Positions 54,174 to 62,244 of a DNA stretch of 64,000 nt are shown here, piece after piece (positions within the stretch are counted from its first letter, which is position 1; the number at the start of each line of letters is the position of its first letter). A program made the position numbers and the translations under genes. The stretch covers positions 310,001 through 374,000 of the forward strand of contig NZ_JBIFNP010000001.1 of assembly GCF_043945595.1 (NCBI RefSeq), read 5' to 3'. The stretch is from Paenibacillus_S sp043945595. Lineage in GTDB: Bacteria; Bacillota; Bacilli; Paenibacillales; NBRC-103111. Below the pieces are notes generated by a model that saw only the letters and a program-made list of their open reading frames with translations, did not search any database and was not told the DNA's origin.

Positions 54174-54467
54174 GTGAGTGTCATTACACATATCAACTAT
54201 ACCGATTAGGATGGTCAAATATATTGCTGTCTCCGTAACAAAGTCGTGAAGCTGGATGAGGAGCAGACGGCACGGTTTTGTCAGGGCTGTAAAATGTATG
54301 CGGGAGATGCCGGGGGCAAGGGAGTTTCCTGCGTATGGGAGGATGTGCGCCGTGTTACCGAGCCGCATGTGGTGACCGATCCGGTGATGGAGTTTATTAA
54401 AAACCAGACCCGCAGCGTCGGAACGAACTATTTGATGGATATGACTTATTTGTCCGTCAATTTATAG
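54174..54467 (+). CDS. Small Cys-containing protein with an early in-frame stop
   Basis: From the GTG at 54174 the frame reads MSVITHINYTD, a TAG at 54207-54209, DGQIYCCLRNKVVKLDEEQT, ARFCQGCKMYAGDAGGKGVS and CVWEDVRRVTEPHVVTDPVM. The Cys pattern (CC, CxxC, C) suggests a small metal-binding protein common in Paenibacillus. The TAG would truncate it. Translation could restart at the in-frame GTG at 54246 but would lose the first Cys pair. GGAGCTGG precedes the first GTG. It is either a recent pseudogene or a sequencing error. Confidence 0.55.
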
Positions 54468-54630
54468 AAGGTGCTGTAGAAAGCAGCACTGAAGACGCTG
54501 CAGCAAGCTTTATTGAATTGCAGCGAAATCCGCGGGCAGAGTATCTATCCGCCGGACATGAAAAGTAGAGATGTCACTTTTGGCAGCTCTTGGACAATAC
54601 AAACGGCCGTTCCATACGGCCGCAGATACA

Positions 54631-54872
54631 GGAAAAGACGCCGATAGGCGTCTCAGGCTGTCGAGAAAGCCATGCTAAGTAAACCATGCGTACCAACGCA
54701 GGTGGGGTATCTTCCGGAAGAGTTTACGTCCGCCTTTAAAATCCGTGAAAATACCTTTAAATCTAATCCAATTCACGGATTTCAACAGCGGCTGGAGGAG
54801 GATACCCCACCGGTGTATCACACATATTCAGGTTTTCTCGACAAGCTCAGACGCCGATAGGCGTCTTTTTTC
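54631..54872. repeat. MITE-like inverted-repeat element, about 240 bp
   Basis: The ends are long terminal inverted repeats of about 40 bp containing the hairpin AGACGCCgatAGGCGTCT (54636-54653 and 54849-54866) and TGTCGAGAAA (54659-54668) pairing with TTTCTCGACA (54834-54843). Inner nested pairs follow: GGTGGGGTATC (54701-54711) with GATACCCCACC (54801-54811), and AATCCGTGAA with TTCACGGATT (54740-54781). The whole could fold as one long structure. It holds no coding frame. The right end hairpin plus T-run can act as a terminator. Confidence 0.7.
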
Positions 54873-54940
54873 ACTGGCGGTTCAACTGCCCTGTGCCCCA
54901 GCAGAGGCCGGACAATGGCAGGGAATTGCGACAAGCTTTA

Positions 54941-55705
54941 CTAAAATAACAGCTCCCACAGCTGCTTGCCGACGAGAATGGTCGTGATGCCGATAAACAG
55001 CGGCTTGACGTAGCGCGAGCCATGCCGGATGGCGAGTCTGGAACCGACATAAGCGCCGGCGATCATAGAAATGCCCATAGGCAGCCCGTAGCCGATATGA
55101 ACGGACTTGAGCAGGAAGAAGGAAGCCAGGCTTGCAATATTGCTCGCCATATTCAGCACCTTCGCGTTGCCAGAGGCCCCGACAAAATCAAAGCCCAGCA
55201 GCAGAAAGAAAAACAGCAGGAAGGGCCCTGTCCCCGGTCCGAAAAAGCCGTCGTAGAAACCCAGCACGAACGCGCACAGTCCTGCGGCAAGCTTCGTGTA
55301 GACGGTTAACGGGCGGGGCGACGCCGTCGCGCCCCAGTTCTTTTTCAGCAGCGTGTAAATCAGCACCACGACAAGCAGGCAGACGACGAGGGGCTTCAGG
55401 AACGCGGACGGCAGCAGGTGCACCGTATAGGTTCCTATCGCGGAGCCGACAAACGACAAGGGAAACAGCGCGAGCACGAGCTTCCCGTTAATTTTTCCCG
55501 AGGAAAGAAAAGATAGCGTGCTGGTGACGGAGGACAGCGTTCCGCCCAGCTTGTTCGTTCCGAGCGCCAGTGTCGGCGGCAGTCCGGCCATGAGCAGCGC
55601 GGGCAAGGAAATCAACCCTCCGCCTCCCACGACAGAGTCGATGAACGCGGCGACAAATCCCGCGCCAATCAAAAACAGAAGCATATCTAATGCCGGCCAA
55701 TCCAT
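54941..55705 (-). CDS. TauE/SafE-family anion exporter
   Basis: The 254-residue membrane protein has eight or so hydrophobic segments and the family motifs GFVAAFIDSVVGGGGLISLP, PTLALGTNKLGGTLSSVTST and GFYDGFFGPGTGPFLLFFFL. These proteins move sulphite, sulfoacetate or related organosulphur anions. The ATG at 55705 follows GAAGGG and fits the family start. The upstream in-frame extension to 55825 runs into the sda terminator and is unlikely. Confidence 0.88.
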   Translation of the reverse strand: MDWPALDMLLFLIGAGFVAAFIDSVVGGGGLISLPALLMAGLPPTLALGTNKLGGTLSSVTSTLSFLSSGKINGKLVLALFPLSFVGSAIGTYTVHLLPSAFLKPLVVCLLVVVLIYTLLKKNWGATASPRPLTVYTKLAAGLCAFVLGFYDGFFGPGTGPFLLFFFLLLGFDFVGASGNAKVLNMASNIASLASFFLLKSVHIGYGLPMGISMIAGAYVGSRLAIRHGSRYVKPLFIGITTILVGKQLWELLF

Positions 55706-55804
55706 GATGTTTACCCTTCTTTCTTTACTTAAACCGTACACTGCCGAAAAACATACTCGATAAGTATATAGAATCGGGGCTCCAGCTACAATAGTTAATT
55801 TCAT

Positions 55805-55870
55805 GGCAAAAAAAGACTGCTTCATCAGGATCGAAGAAGCAGTCTTTAGACCGCCCGCCGAAGCGGGCCT
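55805..55870 (-). terminator. Terminator of sda, two stacked hairpins
   Basis: On the minus strand GCCCGCTTCGGCGGGC is followed by AAAGACTGCTTC ... GAAGCAGTCTTTTTTT, a 12-bp stem with a seven-base T-run. Confidence 0.85.
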
Positions 55871-55885
55871 TTGCCGGCTAGCGGA

Positions 55886-56047
55886 TTAATCCAGCTTATA
55901 ATTAAAATACGGCACCTCAACGGGCACATGCAAGTTGCGCTTTTCCAATGCGTCAAGCAGCAGGCCGAGGAAATCCGTATCCAATTGCATTTGGACGGCA
56001 TTGACATAACATTCTACTAAATCTTCATCGGGAATTTCTTTATACAT
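55886..56047 (-). CDS. sda: Sporulation histidine-kinase inhibitor Sda
   Basis: The 53-residue protein MYKEIPDEDLVECYVNAVQM, QLDTDFLGLLLDALEKRNLH closely follows the Sda pattern (a short LsDe.L.esY..A....L...Fi.ll..Ei.rR.l helical hairpin). Sda blocks KinA-type kinases and so stops sporulation when DNA replication is disturbed. GGAG lies upstream of the ATG at 56047 and a double-hairpin terminator follows. It is longer than Bacillus subtilis Sda at the C-terminus. Confidence 0.8.
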   Translation of the reverse strand: MYKEIPDEDLVECYVNAVQMQLDTDFLGLLLDALEKRNLHVPVEVPYFNYKLD

Positions 56048-56181
56048 GTTGCACGGCTCTCCTTTTCTTTCATCATAATACTAATCATACAAGAAAACTG
56101 CTGTAGAATCAGCGCAAAAAATTTGCATGGTTATACATACCTTTTTGCATTATTTAATTACAATTTTATTGAAAAAAACAA

Positions 56182-56228
56182 AAGAGATTGCATATTAGGA
56201 CAAGTCCTGAATATACAATCTCTTTTTC
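56182..56228. terminator. Bidirectional terminator
   Basis: AAAGAGATTG and CAATCTCTTTTT enclose an inner AGGAC/GTCCT stem. It lies downstream of the ComX-like gene on the minus strand. Confidence 0.85.
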
Positions 56229-56251
56229 ATTTGGTAAAATAATGAAATAGA

Positions 56252-56464
56252 TTAGCCCCACAAATCGGCAGAGCGGGATGCTTTGATGTCGGAACCGGAA
56301 GATTTAGCGAATAATTTCGTGACAGCCTGTCCTTCAGCTGGCGATAAAGACCAGGCTTCGAACCATTTGCTGTTTTTGAATAATTGTGTAATTTCTTGGG
56401 ATGTCAGTTGTTTCAGCGAGCGGACGGCATGATGCAGCTGGGAAGAATGAGTTACAGTTAGCAT
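56252..56464 (-). CDS. Candidate ComX-like pheromone precursor (70 residues)
   Basis: The ATG at 56464 follows GAGGTGG and opens a 70-residue protein, MLTVTHSSQLHHAVRSLKQL, then EITQLFKNSKWFEAWSLSPA and a C-terminus ending SADLWG. ComX precursors are 55-75 residues, with a helical leader containing a similar amphipathic block and a Trp close to the C-terminus that ComQ prenylates. Here Trp is next to last. The gene is divergent from and 84 bases away from a comP-like kinase, with comA- and comQ-like genes following. TATAAT at 56510-56515 (minus) is a likely -10 box. Confidence 0.55.
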   Translation of the reverse strand: MLTVTHSSQLHHAVRSLKQLTSQEITQLFKNSKWFEAWSLSPAEGQAVTKLFAKSSGSDIKASRSADLWG

Positions 56465-56548
56465 AGTACCACCTCTATTTCTACAAATTTTAACATTTCT
56501 TGCAATTTTATTATAACAGAAATAATAGAAAAGCAAGGGGGAAATGGC

Positions 56549-58870
56549 TTGAACACGAAAATTTTTTTTCGGTTGACGTTAGTAGGGCTCGTTTCGCTGC
56601 TGCTGTGGTTCGCCTATATCACGTTTCACTATCCTTACGTAGGCATCATCTTAAAGCAGAATGAAGGGCAGGAATGGGTGATCCGCAAGCTGGACAACGA
56701 CAGCGCCAGCCTGAAATTGAATTTCCAGGTCGGAGACCGGATCCGGTCCGTAGATAACCTGTCTCCGGGCGACCTGCCGAGCGTACGGAAGTGGCGCACG
56801 ATCGAGCAGGCGCAGACGATTGTTATTGAACGGGAAGGCAAGGAAATCGCGGTCGTGATCTCGGAGGCGGCCGCTAAGGCATCGACGAGTTATTTCCCGC
56901 TTTTTGGCGAAATCTTGTGCTTGTCGTTTGCAGTTCTGCTTTATTTCAAAGTGAAGAACTCCATTTCGGGCCAGTTTCTTTCGATTGTTTTCGTCAATAT
57001 CGGCTTGATATTCGCCTCACTCGGGGCGTCGGCCCGGGGGGATTCGCTGGGCAAAATCGCTATCACTACCCTGATGATGGTATTTCCGATCGTCTTTTTC
57101 CATTTTTTTGTTCATTTCGTCAGAGAGCGGGGAGCGGCGGCTTTCCCGCTTCATTTTCTCAAATATGCATACGGGTTCGTCGCACTAACCTTGCTGTGCA
57201 GAATGACGTTTTTTTTTCCGCAGATTGCGTATGCCTTTTACGAATATAACAGCAGCATCGTCATTGTTTTCTTCCTGCTCGGCATTTTACTTAACTTTTT
57301 TTATTTATCTTGGATTTATGTCAAATACCGTGCGGAAGAATCTTATGTATCCGTTATCATTAAAACGGTGCTGTGGGCTTTCGCCATCTCGTTTCTCCCT
57401 TTTATCAGTCTTTCCTTTCTCCCGCAGCTGCTTACGGGAAATGACTGGGTCAATTCGCTATATACCTCCTGGTTCGTTTTGTTTTTCCCAATGTCTTTCG
57501 CCTATCTGATTTTGACCAAGCAATTGTACGATATCGATCTCGTGCTCCGGCGCATTTTGTTTACCGTTGTGCTGTCGGTAGTTCCAGGCGCGGTCATCAC
57601 TTTTTTGAACGCTTTTATTTTTACGGAGGAAGCATCTGTCCGGCACCTGCTGATCAGCTTCTGTCTGGTGCTTGCGATCATCTCCTCCGTTTTATATTTC
57701 CTTGAAAATTTCCTGATCAAGCTGGAAGCGATCGTATTTCCAAGGAAATATCATCTTCAGCAGGCATTGAAGAAAATAGCGACGAACCTGCAGTCCATCT
57801 CCAGCTTCCGAGAGCTGAAGGAAATTGTGCTGGTGGATATCGTTACGATGCTTCAGCTGTACGGGGCGGCCATTGCATTCAGACATCAGGACCGGATCGA
57901 GACCGTCATCGAGGGGGAGATTGACCCGGATGAAGTGGAGCGGATCGCCGCATTGGATTTGAGGGAGCATCCGGAGCTGCTGTGCCTGGAAATCAGCCGG
58001 AACGAAGAGTACACCAGCTCTTTGATTCTGACGAGCAAAATCTCGAGAACGGTTCTCGGATCAGGCGACGTGCACTGGCTGAATCTGATCATCTCCTATC
58101 TGGCGGTCAGTATGGAAAACCTGCACCTGATCGGCAAGCTGAACGTCCGGCTCCAACAGCTGGCGGCCCAGATGCCCAATGAGCAGGATGCGCACGATTT
58201 TATGTGGTTCCGCAAGCTGATGTTCGATCTGCAGGAGGCGGAGCGCAAGCGCATCGCAACCGACCTGCACGACACCACGCTGCAGGATTTGTTTTTTCTA
58301 AAGAAAAAGTTTGCAGCGATTATGGAAAACCAACCATCTCAGGATGACAACTTGGAACAAATGAAAAGCGTCATTGATTATGTGGAAATTATTAATACCA
58401 ATCTTCGCCAAAGCTGCTTTGAGCTGCATCCTCATCTGCTGCATGAGATCGGTCTGCTCGAAACGATCCGCAAAGTCATCGAGAATGAAAGCCTGCTGTG
58501 TCCCTTTGAGCTGAAATTTTTTACGAGGGGAGCCGAGGTGGTCGAAGCCTGGGATCTTGAAATCAAGCATCATGTTTTCCGCATCATTCAGGAGCTGCTG
58601 AACAATGCCAAGAAGCATTCGGCGGCCTCACTGGTCAGCATTGTCATTACCCGCGACGGTGACCACTTCCTGCTGATGTATGAGGATAACGGTGTCGGCT
58701 TTGAGACCGGCGGCGCAGTCATTAAGGAAATCGGCGCATCGGGAACGGGGATGGAGCAAATGAAGAGCCGTGTATTGCATCTGGACGGGCAATGGAAAAT
58801 TCGGACAAGCAGTGGAAACGGGCTAAGGCTATGGATTACAATTCCGATAAGAAAGGTACAAACGGCATGA
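56549..58870 (+). CDS. ComP-like membrane sensor histidine kinase
   Basis: The 773-residue protein has one N-terminal membrane helix, an extracytoplasmic PDZ-like segment (FQVGDRIRSVDNLSPGDLPS) and about eight more membrane helices to residue 390. A GAF-like region follows, then a HisKA_3 domain (EAERKRIATDLHDTTLQDLF with the phospho-His) and an HATPase (IIQELLNNAKKHSAASLVSI, DNGVGFETGG). This size and layout match ComP of the ComQXPA system. Its end overlaps the response regulator start (ATGA), so the pair is coupled. Confidence 0.88.
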   Translation: MNTKIFFRLTLVGLVSLLLWFAYITFHYPYVGIILKQNEGQEWVIRKLDNDSASLKLNFQVGDRIRSVDNLSPGDLPSVRKWRTIEQAQTIVIEREGKEIAVVISEAAAKASTSYFPLFGEILCLSFAVLLYFKVKNSISGQFLSIVFVNIGLIFASLGASARGDSLGKIAITTLMMVFPIVFFHFFVHFVRERGAAAFPLHFLKYAYGFVALTLLCRMTFFFPQIAYAFYEYNSSIVIVFFLLGILLNFFYLSWIYVKYRAEESYVSVIIKTVLWAFAISFLPFISLSFLPQLLTGNDWVNSLYTSWFVLFFPMSFAYLILTKQLYDIDLVLRRILFTVVLSVVPGAVITFLNAFIFTEEASVRHLLISFCLVLAIISSVLYFLENFLIKLEAIVFPRKYHLQQALKKIATNLQSISSFRELKEIVLVDIVTMLQLYGAAIAFRHQDRIETVIEGEIDPDEVERIAALDLREHPELLCLEISRNEEYTSSLILTSKISRTVLGSGDVHWLNLIISYLAVSMENLHLIGKLNVRLQQLAAQMPNEQDAHDFMWFRKLMFDLQEAERKRIATDLHDTTLQDLFFLKKKFAAIMENQPSQDDNLEQMKSVIDYVEIINTNLRQSCFELHPHLLHEIGLLETIRKVIENESLLCPFELKFFTRGAEVVEAWDLEIKHHVFRIIQELLNNAKKHSAASLVSIVITRDGDHFLLMYEDNGVGFETGGAVIKEIGASGTGMEQMKSRVLHLDGQWKIRTSSGNGLRLWITIPIRKVQTA

Positions 58871-59520
58871 ATACGGAAATGAAGGCGCTTATTGTGGACG
58901 ATCATCCGCTTATTGCGATGGCGACACAATCGATTTTGGAGCAGATCCAGGGAGTTACCGTTGTCGGTGTAGCCAAGACCGGTGCGGAATGCCTGGAGCT
59001 GGTGGAAGCGTATAAGCCCGGGCTGGTAATGCTGGATTACCATCTTCCGGATCAATTCGGCAGCGGAGTTGTCAAGCAGATCAAAATGCGCTGCGCACAG
59101 ACGCATGTCGTTATATTTACGGGTATCGATGTGGCCGACATGTACAATCATTTGATTGAGCTCGGGGTGAGCGGCATCATATCCAAGGAATCGAGCGAAA
59201 GCGTCATTCAGAACATGGTTCGCTGCATTCTGGATAACTGCACGGTGCTTCCGCTGCCCTTGTACCGGAATATGCGGCTGATGACGACTTTGCCGGCACA
59301 GGAGGCGGTACTGACCAAGGATGAAATCAGGATCATGACGATGTTAATGCGCGGGGCCACGCATGAGCAGATTGCGCAGGACATTTATGTCAGCAAACGG
59401 TCCGTCGACAACTATTTGAAAAAAATTTATGAAAAACTGGGGGTCAAATCAAGAGTTCAAGCCTTAGAGAAGTTCGTGCAGAGCAAATATTACAATGAAA
59501 TGGAGCGGGGGGATGCTTAA
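58867..59520 (+). CDS. ComA-like response regulator (NarL/LuxR type)
   Basis: The 217-residue protein has a receiver domain (KALIVDDHPLIAMATQSILE, VMLDYHLPDQFG with the phospho-Asp, VVIFTGI) and a LuxR-type HTH (LTKDEIRIMTMLMRGATHEQ, IAQDIYVSKRSVDNYLKKIY, KLGVKSRVQALEKF). The ATG at 58867 overlaps the kinase stop. It would activate target genes once ComP is stimulated. It is followed without a gap by the comQ-like gene (stop TAA then GTG). Confidence 0.9.
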   Translation: MNTEMKALIVDDHPLIAMATQSILEQIQGVTVVGVAKTGAECLELVEAYKPGLVMLDYHLPDQFGSGVVKQIKMRCAQTHVVIFTGIDVADMYNHLIELGVSGIISKESSESVIQNMVRCILDNCTVLPLPLYRNMRLMTTLPAQEAVLTKDEIRIMTMLMRGATHEQIAQDIYVSKRSVDNYLKKIYEKLGVKSRVQALEKFVQSKYYNEMERGDA

Positions 59521-60499
59521 GTGAGGCAGGAAGTGCTGCAGGAGATGCTGAGAATCACGGACGATTATGCAAAGGAACCGGAGCTGAACAGGCTGATGAA
59601 GCAGTTTATCCGGGAAAAGGCGGCGGATCACAGTATATGGTCCGAGATGACGATTGCCAGCTGCCTCATGTTTGGCGGCGCTGAATCCGAAGCGCTTTAC
59701 CGGGCTGCGGCTTTAACCGAGCTGATTATTTTAACGTTGGATATCGTCGATGACCTGCAGGACAGGGATAAGGATGACAAGTCCTGGATGCAGTGTCCGG
59801 AAGCGTTCACGCTGAATGCGGTGCTTGCTTGTATGGCGGCCGGGGTAGGAGAGCTTGCTCAGCTTCAGCGCCATTCGCGGTCGGATGCTTCCCTGGGGAT
59901 ACAGGTCAGCCGCATGCTGGCAAGGTCGATCAGCGGGCAGCAGCAGGATATAGGCGGCCGGTTGGAGACGGAGGAGGACTACATCCGTATGGTTCAGGAG
60001 AAATCCGGCTCGCTGATCCGGCTGGCCTGCTTTATGGGCAGCAGTTTGGTGGAGGATGGATGAACCGGGGACGGAAAGCGGCTTCGATGAGCTGGCCGAC
60101 TGCATCGGCATTATTGCGCAGATCGAGAATGACCTGAACGATTTGATCCGGTTCGATTTGAAGAACGATTTGGTGCAAAAAAAGCGGACGCTGCCGATTT
60201 TGTACATGCTGATGCATTGCGATGAAGAATTTCCGGTGCTGAGGCAGTATTACGAGGGTGCGCTTTCCCGGGAGTATTTTTTGCGGCATAAGGCGGCTTG
60301 TCTGGACTTTATCGACAGCTGCGGCTGTGTGGAATATACGCGGGTCATTCAATCGCTTTATCTGGACAGGGCCGAGCGCCTGTGGAACGGGCTTCCGTCC
60401 GTATCCCCATGGAAGGAAGCATGGAAAGAGCTGACGCTCGGACCTTTCGCCGGCCGTCTGGCCATGGAGAACCAACAGGCTTCCGCCCGCATACCTTAG
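59521..60499 (+). pseudogene. ComQ-like isoprenyl transferase, broken by a 4-bp duplication
   Basis: The GTG at 59521 opens a trans-prenyltransferase fold with LTLDIVDDLQDRDKDDKSWM (first DDxxD motif). GGAT is tandemly repeated at 60054-60061. It shifts the frame to a stop at 60063. In the other frame the protein continues DELADCIGIIAQIENDLNDL (second acidic motif), VQKKRTLPILYMLMHCDEEF and a normal C-terminus at 60499. Removing one GGAT restores VEDEPGTES and one protein of about 325 residues. ComQ adds the isoprenoid to ComX. It lies in an operon with the comP- and comA-like genes. Confidence 0.8.
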
Positions 60500-60529
60500 C
60501 AGTAAAACAGGAGGAAGGTGCGAAGGTCT

Positions 60530-61156
60530 GTGGAAGAGGCGGCAGTCGCGGAACGCGTCGGAAGAGAACGAATTGTCACACACAAGCTGGTGAAGCCGAG
60601 GCTTCAGGTGAAATATCCGCAGGTGGCCGGGCTGAAGAACGGCCTGGTGCAAAAGATGGTGAACAGCGCCATACTGGATGCGGTCTATGATTTGATACGC
60701 AAGCAGGGCTATGTTTCCAATCCGGATATGGAAATTACGGGGAGCTTCGAAACGAAGCTTCATGAGAAAGGGCTCTTTAGCGTGCTGTATGATAATTACG
60801 GTTACGCCAAGGGAGCCGCGCACGGGATTACGTACCAAAGCTCGCAAACCTTTAACTTGCATAACGGGCGGCTGTATCAGCTGGCGGATCTGTTTAAGCC
60901 GGGGAGCGACTATGTCGGGCGTCTGTCGGAGATCATCCGGCGCCAATTCAAGGAACGGGATATCCCGATGATCGCCGAGTTCAAGAGCATCCGGCCGGAT
61001 CAGGATTTCTTCATGACGGAGAAAACGCTCGGCATTTATTTTCAGCTGTATGAATATACCCCGTATGTCTATGGGTTTCCTACCTTCGAAATCCCTTATG
61101 TCGAATTGGCGGATATTCTCGATCCGGAAGGCCCGGTCGGCATTTTGAAATCATAA
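60530..61156 (+). CDS. DUF3298/DUF4163-type protein
   Basis: The 208-residue soluble protein has VKYPQVAGLKNGLVQKMVNS, FSVLYDNYGYAKGAAHGITY, QSSQTFNLHNGRLYQLADLF, TLGIYFQLYEYTPYVYGFPT and FEIPYVELADIL. This is the usual order of a DUF4163 followed by a DUF3298 domain, often in secreted or anti-sigma-like proteins. No signal peptide or membrane helix is seen. GTG at 60530 fits AAGGTG nine bases upstream, with an in-frame GTG at 60518 as alternative. It follows the comQ-like gene closely. Confidence 0.8.
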   Translation: MEEAAVAERVGRERIVTHKLVKPRLQVKYPQVAGLKNGLVQKMVNSAILDAVYDLIRKQGYVSNPDMEITGSFETKLHEKGLFSVLYDNYGYAKGAAHGITYQSSQTFNLHNGRLYQLADLFKPGSDYVGRLSEIIRRQFKERDIPMIAEFKSIRPDQDFFMTEKTLGIYFQLYEYTPYVYGFPTFEIPYVELADILDPEGPVGILKS

Positions 61157-61804
61157 GGCAGCCAAGCTTCCATTCGCTTATCCTTGCGAGGGAATTCTCA
61201 GAGGCTGTCCTACAAAGAGGCACCGATTGAGCCAATGCCAACGGATAGCAGGACGCTTCCAAAACCGTTTGATATGCGGGGACGGGGCGTTCTTTTTCTT
61301 GAAGCGTTAAGCCAAAGAAATTCAGGCTAAAAGGAGGTTGGAAACTCAACCGCTGTTTTCAGGTTCCGTGTAAGCCTGAAAACAGCGCCGGTTTCGCCGG
61401 AGCGGATCGCTGGGCTCGGCGAGAGCCTGTACGAGGGCTGCTGCGCAGCGAACGCAGCGCCTGGCGGGGGTGTAGCGCAGTGCCCCGACATCGCGCTAAT
61501 GCGGCCGCAACACCGGCGTCAGGCGGAGAAGCAACGCGGACGCTGCGCTGGGCGACGGTCCCGGCCCGCCCTGCAGCCGGGAGAAGCGGGAAACCTAGCG
61601 GGGGCCGGGCCGTCAAGAGACTGCTCGGGCCTGTTAGGGCCGCGCCTCTCTTTGCAAGCGTAGCCCAAAGGGGCTCGACTCTGCCAAAGGCGATGAGGCC
61701 GCCTCTACCGGCAAGGGGACCAGCGGGTGCGAGCCAAGCCGGCTGGCTTGCCGGCCCGGCGGCCGGCGCCTGGCAGCGGGAGCCTAGTGAACACCGGCGC
61801 GTGC
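61157..61804. other. GC-rich non-coding block with strong stem-loops
   Basis: A 13-bp perfect hairpin CGCTGTTTTCAGG / CCTGAAAACAGCG (61351-61387) opens a 420-bp region of very high GC content. It contains further stems such as GACGGTCCCGGCCC with GGGCCGGGCCGTC (about 61554-61615) and CGCCTG...CAGGCG (about 61459-61525). Frames on both strands are rich in Arg, Ala and Pro and do not look like protein. Function is unknown. It could be a repeat family or a structured RNA. The first 190 bases hold nothing I can name. Confidence 0.5.
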
Positions 61805-62128
61805 TTAACCGCCGAAAGACTCCCTGAACGCCTTCGCCAGCACAGCGGCATCGACCTGCCACAGCTCGGCGATTTCAGGGCAGACGTTCTCTTCCCACCA
61901 ATCGGAGAGAACCTTGCGGTTGCTGCCGTTCTCCACGATCCACGGCAAATTTAACGCGACCTTCTTAAAGTACAGGGCGTCAGCCTGCTCCACCAGATCC
62001 GGAGCGATCCACTGGTTTATTTTTTTTCGCGCCCGGTACAGCTCTCGGCTGCAGGAGCGGCGAATTTTACGGGCGGTAGGGTAATCCTGATTGTGCTTGA
62101 CTTTGCTTGACGGATTCATCGGGTTCAT
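61805..62128 (-). CDS. Conserved hypothetical protein (107 residues)
   Basis: The small soluble protein (KHNQDYPTARKIRRSCSREL, YRARKKINQWIAPDLVEQAD, LNLPWIVENGSNRKVLSDWW, CPEIAELWQVDAAVLAKAF) is helical, with conserved-looking Trp and Arg. I recall similar proteins in Paenibacillus genomes but no function. AGGAG lies just upstream. Either the ATG at 62128 or the one at 62119 could be the start. Confidence 0.65.
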   Translation of the reverse strand: MNPMNPSSKVKHNQDYPTARKIRRSCSRELYRARKKINQWIAPDLVEQADALYFKKVALNLPWIVENGSNRKVLSDWWEENVCPEIAELWQVDAAVLAKAFRESFGG

Positions 62129-62244
62129 CTTCTCCTTCCTACCCTATGGTATGCGGGAGAGGCGCCCGTTGCACCTGTCTGCCTGATGAAAAAAGACCCC
62201 CTGGCCGCCAAAAGAAGGCAGCAGGGGGAAAGCCGCAGCCTCAT

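Noticed and set aside
60032..60946. 304-codon minus-strand open frame opposite the comQ-like and DUF3298 genes
   Set aside because: It spans two unrelated plus-strand genes and their gap, shows no domain and has no ribosome binding site.
61359..61862. 167-codon minus-strand open frame in the GC-rich block
   Set aside because: Its Arg/Ala/Pro-rich sequence lacks domains, start signal and periodicity. It overlaps a real small gene, and the block looks structural rather than coding.
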